Part shown: positions 1 through 4,230 of the stretch, in pieces | Layout of the letters: each line of letters begins with the position of its first letter | Numbering within the stretch: position 1 is the first letter of the stretch | Assembly: GCA_017540945.1 (NCBI GenBank) | Contig: JAFYAB010000056.1 | Location: 1-6,948, forward strand | Direction of reading: 5' to 3' | DNA length: 6,948 bases | From: Oscillospiraceae bacterium | GTDB lineage: Bacteria; Bacillota_A; Clostridia; Oscillospirales; Oscillospiraceae | Notes under the pieces: model-generated | Seen by the model: only the letters and a program-made list of their open reading frames with translations | What the model was told of the DNA's origin: nothing | Databases searched by the model: none | Made by a program: the position numbers and the translations under genes

Positions 1-12
1 AGCTGGCAAATT

Positions 13-34
13 GGAGTTGGAATAACTCCTTTTT
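13..34 (+). terminator. Short terminator-like hairpin
   Basis: GGAGTT (13-18) pairs with AACTCC (24-29) around a five-base loop, followed at once by five T (30-34). The six-base-pair stem is short, so it is a weak candidate. It could end a plus-strand gene lying left of the window. Confidence 0.4.
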
Positions 35-92
35 GCTTCGATTTTACAGCTTTTCTTACGTTTTTTGCCCTGTTTTCCAGTCATGAATGCCT

Positions 93-130
93 GAACCGCA
101 GATTTCATCCTCTGAAACCTGCGGTTCTTT
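93..130 (+). terminator. Hairpin with short T tail
   Basis: GAACCGCAG (93-101) pairs perfectly with CTGCGGTTC (119-127). After one A/C mismatch (102/118), TTTCA (103-107) pairs with TGAAA (113-117), leaving a five-base loop. Only three T follow, so this may be a weak terminator or simply a stable RNA structure. It sits ten bases before a second, stronger hairpin. Confidence 0.45.
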
Positions 131-139
131 GACAGACTG

Positions 140-178
140 AAAAGAGGACAGCACCCCCATGGGGTGCTGTCCTCTTTT
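140..178. terminator. Strong bidirectional terminator hairpin
   Basis: The 18-base arm 140-157 (AAAAGAGGACAGCACCCC) pairs perfectly with 161-178 around a three-base CAT loop. A4 at the start and T4 at the end make it a candidate terminator in both directions. Its minus-strand side directly follows a tRNA-3'-end-like sequence. Confidence 0.75.
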
Positions 179-202
179 GGTAAGAGAAACGGGGGACTCG
201 AA
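178..202 (-). other. tRNA 3'-end-like remnant (possible attachment site)
   Basis: Read on the minus strand, this stretch has TTCGAGT (196-202), matching the T-loop consensus TTCRANY. Five C follow, then GTTTCTC (184-190), and the element ends in CCA (178-180) right beside a terminator, as in the 3' part of a tRNA gene. The bases 5' of the loop (GACTA) cannot pair with the five C, and I find no matching 5' half, so it is not a functional tRNA. It could be a degenerate tRNA-derived integration site or a chance match. Confidence 0.2.
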
Positions 203-291
203 TAGTCCGAAAACCGCGATATGCCGGAGGCAGAAATGCAAACAAGTCCCCGACGGGTCACCATCTCAGGCGGTCAAAAAAGATGCCACTC

Positions 292-341
292 CCAAAAACC
301 CAGGAAAAACCTGGATTTTTTGGCTCTCAAGTGCCAAAAAA
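292..341 (-). terminator. Overlapping hairpins, likely LysR-gene terminator
   Basis: CCAGG (300-304) and CCTGG (310-314) form a hairpin whose stem extends through CCAAAAA (292-298) and TTTTTGG (317-323). On the minus strand the inner stem is followed by GTTTTT, as expected for a terminator of the LysR gene ending at 514. A second hairpin, TTTTTTGGC (316-324) with GCCAAAAAA (333-341), shares the T-tract, so the two extended forms exclude each other. The distance to the stop codon, about 190 bases, is long for a dedicated terminator. Confidence 0.5.
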
Positions 342-398
342 TCGCAGGGTTTTTCCGCAGATGCCAAAGCCCGTTTTTCGCACTTTTGCACTTGAACC

Positions 399-462
399 CC
401 GGACCACCCGCTTTTTTATGGAAATCGCGGACAGATTCTGAATGGATTCTGCCCGCGTTTTT
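399..462 (+). repeat. Dispersed repeat, copy 1 (terminator-like)
   Basis: This stretch matches 3993-4054 in the same orientation. Both begin CCGGACC, then have a C-rich/T-tract part, and share a 33-base core (424-456 versus 4017-4049) with 29 of 33 positions identical by eye. The core contains GCGGACAG and CTGCCCGC, which pair with one A/C mismatch, followed by a G (457) and five T (458-462). It also holds the direct repeat ATTCTG ... ATTCTG spaced 11 bases. No plus-strand gene lies immediately upstream here, so its role as a terminator at this site is unclear. Confidence 0.6.
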
Positions 463-513
463 ACTGCGCCTGTTTTTTCGACCTAAAGCGTAGGTAAAAG
501 CCTGCTTTATGGT

Positions 514-1425
514 TTAGGAGATCCTGCTCTTATAAAAATCCCGGATCATGGCCTCCAGCGCCCGGACGGAGCGGGTCCGGTGGCTGTCCGGCGGAAACAC
601 CAGGATCAGATCCACATAATAGCCCTCCCGGCCCAGGCTCACGTATTCCACGTCGGCCCGGGGCACGGCGCAGGAGCCGTAGCTCAGGGCCAGACCAAGG
701 CCCTGGCAGGCCATCTCCATGGCAAAGGCGGCGGTCAGGTCCCGGTTTTTCGCCTGGAGCCGGAGCCCCAGCCGGCCGAATTCCGTCTCCGCGATGGAGC
801 CCAGCACCGTGCTGGGATTGGAGAGCAAAAACTCAAAGCGGGCTGCGTCCTTCAGCTCTGCCCATGGCCTGTGGGGATTGTCGAAGCGGACGTATTCCAT
901 CAGGGGATGGGCCCGGTTCACCACCAGGCATACCTCGTCCCGCAGCACTGCCTCCGTGTCCTCCGGCGTTTCGTCCGGCCGCAGGGCGATCAGAGCCAGA
1001 TCCAGCTCCCCGGCAGCGATCCGCCGCTTGAGGACGTTGGTGTTGTGCTCGTGAATCACCACGTCCACCAGGGGATACTCACCCCGGAAGCGCTTCAGCA
1101 CCGGGGGAATCAGGGCGCTGCCCCGGAAGCTGCTGATGCCGAATTGGATCACGCCGCTGTGGGACAGGTCCGCCTCTTTCAGCTCCGCCTTTACCTGCTG
1201 GTACTGCCGCAGCATATCTCTGGCGCTGCGGACGAAGATTTCCCCCGCTCCCGTCAGCCGGACCCCGCCGCCGGTGCGGGTGAAGAGCCGGGCCCCCAGC
1301 TCCGCCTCGTAGCGGGCCAGGAACTGGCTCAGGCTGGATTGGGCCATATACAGCTGCTCAGCCGCCCTGCTGATGCCCCCGGCGTCGGCAATGGCCACCA
1401 CGTATTCCAACTCTTTCAGATCCAT
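514..1425 (-). CDS. LysR-type transcriptional regulator
   Basis: This 303-residue protein is a LysR-family DNA-binding regulator acting in the cytoplasm on the divergent promoter region. The N-terminal winged helix-turn-helix spans about residues 1-60: LKELEYVVAIADAGGISRAA leads into AEQLYMAQSSLSQFLARYE, then ELGARLFTR. A linker helix follows (about 61-88), then the effector-binding domain from about residue 90, opening with GVIQFGISSFRGS. Length is typical of the family. The start chosen is the ATG at 1425-1423, because AGGAGA (1433-1438 on this strand) lies seven bases upstream; a start nine codons earlier would place that site inside the gene. It is divergent from the hydrolase-permease operon, the usual arrangement for a LysR regulator that controls its neighbours with a small-molecule co-inducer. 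The inducer cannot be predicted; it is plausibly the substrate or product of the adjacent genes. Confidence 0.93.
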   Translation of the reverse strand: MDLKELEYVVAIADAGGISRAAEQLYMAQSSLSQFLARYEAELGARLFTRTGGGVRLTGAGEIFVRSARDMLRQYQQVKAELKEADLSHSGVIQFGISSFRGSALIPPVLKRFRGEYPLVDVVIHEHNTNVLKRRIAAGELDLALIALRPDETPEDTEAVLRDEVCLVVNRAHPLMEYVRFDNPHRPWAELKDAARFEFLLSNPSTVLGSIAETEFGRLGLRLQAKNRDLTAAFAMEMACQGLGLALSYGSCAVPRADVEYVSLGREGYYVDLILVFPPDSHRTRSVRALEAMIRDFYKSRIS

Positions 1426-1432
1426 ATTGCCA

Positions 1433-1438
1433 TCTCCT
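1433..1438 (-). promoter_or_regulatory. Ribosome binding site fixing the LysR start
   Basis: AGGAGA on the minus strand sits seven bases before the ATG at 1425-1423. It supports the shorter 303-residue protein over the frame extended to 1452. Confidence 0.8.
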
Positions 1439-1489
1439 GTCATTTTGCACAATCCAAGCCTGAACGCTTTGTGAAATCTGCGGCAAACT

Positions 1490-1504
1490 ATCGGATTTTC
1501 CGAT
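1490..1504. promoter_or_regulatory. LysR-type operator (ATC-N9-GAT)
   Basis: ATCGGATTTTCCGAT is a perfect 6-base inverted repeat with a three-base centre. It fits both the T-N11-A pattern (T1491, A1503) and the ATC-N9-GAT core known from LysR-family sites. Its centre (1497) is about 65 bp upstream of the start point predicted from the -10 at 1550-1555, the classic position of a LysR recognition site. It lies 65 bp from the LysR start codon, so autoregulation is also likely. Assignment to the adjacent regulator is inference from position and shape. Confidence 0.7.
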
Positions 1505-1526
1505 GGGGCTTATGCCGGATTTTGCA

Positions 1527-1555
1527 TTGCGCGTTTTTTTATTCTAATATATACT
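1527..1555 (+). promoter_or_regulatory. Promoter of the hydrolase-permease operon
   Basis: TTGCGC (1527-1532) is separated by 17 bases from TATACT (1550-1555), a five-of-six match to the sigma-A -10 box. An overlapping alternative is TTGCAT (1522-1527) with TAATAT (1545-1550), also 17 bases apart. The -35 boxes are weak, as expected for an activator-dependent promoter, and the LysR-type operator lies just upstream. The predicted start near 1562 gives a leader of about 98 bases. Confidence 0.6.
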
Positions 1556-1566
1556 GAAATCAGAGG

Positions 1567-1599
1567 AAATGCAAGGGAAAAATTCATTCGCTTGCATTT
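1567..1599. repeat. Inverted repeat in the operon leader
   Basis: AAATGCAAG (1567-1575) and CTTGCATTT (1591-1599) are a perfect 9-base inverted repeat with a 15-base spacer. It lies at about +5 to +37 relative to the predicted start point. It could be a second regulator site or an RNA stem-loop in the leader; there is no T tract directly after it, so it does not look like a terminator. Confidence 0.5.
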
Positions 1600-1630
1600 G
1601 AAAAATATCCGACAGTATTTGAAAAACCGA
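1596..1630 (+). repeat. Pair of direct repeats in the operon leader
   Basis: ATTTGAAAAA occurs at 1596-1605 and again at 1617-1626, exactly 21 bases apart, which is about two helical turns. Each copy is followed by CCGA (1609-1612 after TAT, and 1627-1630 directly). The spacing would put both copies on the same face of the DNA, so a protein-binding site is possible. Function is not shown. Confidence 0.4.
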
Positions 1631-1659
1631 TTTTGCAGCGAACGAAAGGAGAGAAGCAC

Positions 1660-2520
1660 ATGCCTGAAATTTCCATGAAGGGCGTCATCGATATGCACGT
1701 CCACACCAACCCCGACCTTCGCATCCGTGCCTACGACGATTTCGAACTCTGTGACGCCGCCGTGCGGGTGGGGGCCCGGGCCATCGTCATCAAGACCCAC
1801 CTGGGCGACACTGCCTGCCGGGCCGCTCTGACCAACCACTACAATCGCATCGTCCACGGCGAGAACGACTTCACCATGTTCGGCTCCATCACCCTCAACC
1901 GCTGCGTGGGCGGCATCAACCCCGTAGCCGTGGAGAACTCCCTGAAGCTCGGCGCGAAGGTTGTCTGGCTGCCCACCCAGTCCGCCCGCAATCACCTGCT
2001 GAAGATGAAGAAGCCGACCGACGGCTGCGTGGATATGGTGGTGGACGGCAAGGTGGTCCCCGAGATGCTGGACGTCTTCCGGCTCATCAACGACTTTGAC
2101 GCCGTGCTGGGCACCGCCCACGTCAGCCCCGAGGAGGCCTTCGTGGTGGTGGAGGCCGCCCGCAAGGCCGGAGTCAGGAAGGTCGTTGTCACCCATCCAG
2201 AGTGGTGGGTGGTGGGCATGAGCCTGGAGGACCAGCTCCGCCTGGTGAAGGACTACGATGTGATCCTGGAGCGCTGCTTCGCGCAGAATATGGGCGGCGG
2301 CAAGTACTACTCCAATCTCCCCGACAACGTGGAGCTCATCAAGGCCGTGGGCTACAAGAACGTCATGTGCGACACCGACGGCGGTCAGACCGAGAACCCC
2401 AACTGGGAAATCGCCATGCACCAATACATGCAATACCTGCTGGACCATGGCATCCCCGAGGACCAGATCCGCTACATGACCCATGATATCCCCAGCTGGC
2501 TCTTAGGCATCGAAGCGTAA
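1660..2520 (+). CDS. DUF6282-like metal-dependent hydrolase
   Basis: This 286-residue cytoplasmic protein looks like an amidohydrolase-type TIM-barrel enzyme of the DUF6282 group, whose reaction is not established. The N-terminus has the metal-binding D-x-H-x-H pattern at D11, H13 and H15 (IDMHVHTNPD). Other conserved-looking polar sites at strand ends are K45 and H47 (VIKTH), H154 (GTAHVS), H179 (VTHPEW) and D238/D240 (CDTDGG), in the order expected for the four-His, Lys and Asp ligands of that fold. A late THD occurs at 274-276. The start at 1660 follows AAAGGAGA (1645-1652) with good spacing; a TTG extension to 1633 would override it. It is the first gene of a two-gene operon with the permease and divergent from the LysR gene, which suggests it acts on an imported compound, perhaps by hydrolysis or decarboxylation. 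Family call from motifs by eye; substrate unknown. Confidence 0.8.
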   Translation: MPEISMKGVIDMHVHTNPDLRIRAYDDFELCDAAVRVGARAIVIKTHLGDTACRAALTNHYNRIVHGENDFTMFGSITLNRCVGGINPVAVENSLKLGAKVVWLPTQSARNHLLKMKKPTDGCVDMVVDGKVVPEMLDVFRLINDFDAVLGTAHVSPEEAFVVVEAARKAGVRKVVVTHPEWWVVGMSLEDQLRLVKDYDVILERCFAQNMGGGKYYSNLPDNVELIKAVGYKNVMCDTDGGQTENPNWEIAMHQYMQYLLDHGIPEDQIRYMTHDIPSWLLGIEA

Positions 2521-2552
2521 GCAATTCCCAAAAAAAGAAAAGGAGAAACACT

Positions 2553-3872
2553 ATGGAAACGACTCTGAGCATCGTCATTGTAGCCGCCATCGCCCTGGCG
2601 GTCTTCCTGGGCTACAAGACCAAGATCAACACCGGCCTGTTCTGCATCGTCTTCGCCTTTGCCATCGGCTGCTTCTGGATGGGGCTCAAGCCCAAGGAGC
2701 TGATCGGCTTCTGGCCTACCTCCACCATGTTCGTCATTCTGGCGGTCTCCCTGTTCTACAACGTGGCCGCCGCCAACGGCACCCTGGAAAAAATCTCCCG
2801 CAGCCTGCTCTACGCCTGCCGCAAGTTCCCCGGCCTGCTGCCCTACGCCCTCTTCTTCGTGGCAGTCATCCTCTCCGTCATGGGTGCGGCCTACTTCACC
2901 GTTCTGGCTTTCCTGGCTCCTATCACCCTGATGATCTGCGACGAGGCCAAGATGGATAAGCTCACCGGCGCCGTCGCCATCAACTGCGGCGCGCTGGCCG
3001 GCGGCAACTTCCCCACCGCCGCTTTGGGCGTGGTCTTCCGCGGCCTCATGGACAAGGCTTACGAGGACGCCGCTATGACCCCCATCGATTCCTTCTCCTC
3101 CTCCCTGCTGATGTTCGGCCTGGCCATCGTCTCAAGCCTCATCATCATCACGGTCTTCCGCTTCTGCTTCAAGAGCAACCGCAACATCGGCAAGGGCGTC
3201 ACCTTCGAGAAGCCTGAGGCCTACACCCCGGTCCAGAAGAAGACTCTGACCCTCATCCTCCTGATGATGGCCGTGGTTCTGATCTTCCCCGTGCTGAAGC
3301 TCATCCTCCCCGACGTGAAGTTCATCTCCGACGTGGCCGGCAAGATCGACGTGGGCCTGGTGGCCATCGTCTTCGCCGTCATCGCCCTGCTGATGAAGCT
3401 GGCTCCTCAGAAGGAGATCATCGCCAAGGTGCCCTGGAACACCATTCTGATGATTGCGGGCGCCGGCATGCTGATTTCCGTAGCCGTCAAGGCTGGCACC
3501 ATCGACCTGCTCTCCGCCTGGATCGGCAGCAATGTCCCCGTGTGGCTGGTACCGCTGGCCTTCTCCATCGTTGGCGCCATCATGTCCTTCTTCTCCTCCA
3601 CCACCGGCGTGGTCTGCCCTGCTCTCTTCCCGCTGATCCCCGCCCTGGCAGTGGCCACCGGTCTGAACCCCGCAGCCCTGTTCACCTGCACCGTCCTTGG
3701 CGCCCAGAGCTCCGCCATCTCCCCCTTCTCCTCCGGAGGCTCTCTGATCCTCGGCTCCTGCGGCTCCGAGGAGGAGCGCGGTCACCTGTTCAACCGTCTG
3801 CTCTTCGTGGCGGTCCCCATCAGCGTCGGCATCTGCGCTCTGTACAACTTCGTGATCTCTATGATCCTGTGA
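2553..3872 (+). CDS. MatC/SLC13-type dicarboxylate-like permease
   Basis: This 439-residue integral membrane protein belongs to the ion-transporter (SLC13/MatC-like) group, which moves di- or monocarboxylates with a cation. About ten to twelve hydrophobic segments are visible, beginning near residues 5-22, 28-45 and 57-75. The first half has the MatC-like stretch AYFTVLAFLAPITLMICDEA (113-132) and then AINCGALAGGNFPTAALGVV (142-161), a likely re-entrant loop. The second half repeats the plan with VPWNTILMIAGAGML, then FSSTTGVVCPALFPLIP starting at F347, and SAISPFSSGGS at 387-397, fitting an inverted-repeat transporter fold. It starts 32 bp after the hydrolase with its own AAAAGGAGAA site (2537-2546), so it is co-transcribed. 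It probably imports the hydrolase substrate or a related organic anion. The family is fairly sure; the substrate (malonate-like or other) is not. Confidence 0.85.
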   Translation: METTLSIVIVAAIALAVFLGYKTKINTGLFCIVFAFAIGCFWMGLKPKELIGFWPTSTMFVILAVSLFYNVAAANGTLEKISRSLLYACRKFPGLLPYALFFVAVILSVMGAAYFTVLAFLAPITLMICDEAKMDKLTGAVAINCGALAGGNFPTAALGVVFRGLMDKAYEDAAMTPIDSFSSSLLMFGLAIVSSLIIITVFRFCFKSNRNIGKGVTFEKPEAYTPVQKKTLTLILLMMAVVLIFPVLKLILPDVKFISDVAGKIDVGLVAIVFAVIALLMKLAPQKEIIAKVPWNTILMIAGAGMLISVAVKAGTIDLLSAWIGSNVPVWLVPLAFSIVGAIMSFFSSTTGVVCPALFPLIPALAVATGLNPAALFTCTVLGAQSSAISPFSSGGSLILGSCGSEEERGHLFNRLLFVAVPISVGICALYNFVISMIL

Positions 3873-3914
3873 CGCAGCAGCGTCGCTCCCACCGGATCCA
3901 ATTGTTGTCCCTCC

Positions 3915-3970
3915 GCACAGCTCAGAAAAAGCAGTCGCTCAAGAAGCGGCTGCTTTTTCTTCGGCTGTGC
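3915..3970 (+). terminator. Intrinsic terminator of the permease operon
   Basis: AGAAAAAGCAG (3924-3934) pairs with CTGCTTTTTCT (3950-3960). The stem continues inward through TCGCT/AGCGG with one G-U pair to a five-base loop. An outer stem GCACAGC (3915-3921) with GCTGTGC (3964-3970) can close around it. It starts about 40 to 50 bases after the permease stop. The A5/T5 flanks make it usable on both strands. Confidence 0.85.
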
Positions 3971-3992
3971 TCCAGGTCTCCTCCTTTCCTCA

Positions 3993-4054
3993 CCGGACCC
4001 CCCTCTTTTTGGGGGGATCGCGGACAGCTTCTGAAAAGCTTCTGCCCGCTTTTT
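3993..4054 (+). repeat. Dispersed repeat, copy 2 (terminator-like)
   Basis: This copy matches 399-462 in the same orientation, with a 33-base core at 4017-4049. Where copy 1 has ATTCTG twice, this copy has CTTCTG twice at the same 11-base spacing, so both units changed together. A C6/G6 hairpin (3998-4003 with 4011-4016) lies in its left half. The two copies flank the LysR, hydrolase and permease genes. Confidence 0.6.
4020..4054 (+). terminator. Second terminator after the permease operon
   Basis: GCGGACAG (4020-4027) pairs with CTGCCCGC (4042-4049) with a single A/C mismatch, and five T follow (4050-4054). It is the right half of the dispersed repeat. Confidence 0.6.
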
Positions 4055-4061
4055 CATATCT

Positions 4062-4108
4062 GCCCCGGTCGTTTTGGATTGAGGTTTCAAAATGACCGGG
4101 GCTTTTTT
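4062..4108 (+). terminator. Third, strong intrinsic terminator
   Basis: GCCCCGGTC (4062-4070) pairs perfectly with GACCGGGGC (4094-4102). After a G-T pair, TTTTG (4072-4076) pairs with CAAAA (4088-4092), giving a 15-base-pair stem with an 11-base loop. Six T follow (4103-4108). It insulates the large right-hand gene from upstream transcription. Confidence 0.85.
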
Positions 4109-4151
4109 CGTTCATCCGTTATTTTGTAATGTTTTTGTACGCTTCCCGCGT

Positions 4152-4157
4152 TATACT
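4152..4157 (+). promoter_or_regulatory. Possible -10 box of the large gene
   Basis: TATACT matches five of six bases of the sigma-A -10 box and lies after the last terminator and about 75 bases before the start codon. No good -35 box is found at 16-18 bases upstream (ATGTTT or similar), so the promoter is weak, activated, or uses another sigma factor. Confidence 0.35.
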
Positions 4158-4230
4158 ATCCACGTAAAAGCAAAACAGGAGCCGGCGGCGCAAAAGAAGC
4201 CGCGGCAGCAAACGACAGGAGGATATCCAA

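Larger units (their letters stand above)
1..513. other. Gene-free left flank packed with hairpins
   Basis: No convincing gene is seen here. The short open frames (plus strand from 159 and 221, minus strand below 241) lack ribosome binding sites and run through hairpin and A/T-tract sequence. The stretch holds at least four terminator-like hairpins, a tRNA-3'-end-like remnant next to one of them, and one copy of a repeat found again at 3993-4054; these are listed separately. Position downstream of the minus-strand LysR gene, and possibly downstream of a plus-strand gene left of the window, fits a convergent terminator region. Confidence 0.6.
3873..4230. other. Intergenic region: terminators, then a leader
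   Basis: No gene is seen here. The first two thirds contain three intrinsic terminators and the second copy of the dispersed repeat. The last third (about 4110-4230) is the leader of the large right-hand gene, with a TATACT -10 candidate, a small GC hairpin (GCGGC 4185-4189 with GCCGC 4199-4203), and AGGAGG at 4217-4222. Confidence 0.7.

Noticed and set aside
159..493. Two overlapping small plus-strand frames in the left flank (from 159 and 221)
   Set aside because: Neither has a ribosome binding site, both run through hairpin arms and A/T tracts, and neither shows a recognisable domain.
580..1557. Plus-strand 325-codon frame opposite the LysR gene
   Set aside because: It is a shadow of the regulator, rich in Gln, His, Ala and Pro, with no ribosome binding site, while the minus-strand frame has a full LysR domain plan.
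1510..2484. Minus-strand 324-codon frame opposite the hydrolase
   Set aside because: The sequence is a His/Val/Gly-rich shadow of the hydrolase, which has clear metal-binding motifs and a good start on the plus strand; this frame would also overrun the operon promoter.
3132..3785. Minus-strand 217-codon frame opposite the permease
   Set aside because: It is a Gly/Asp/Gln/His-rich antisense shadow of transmembrane codons with no start signal.
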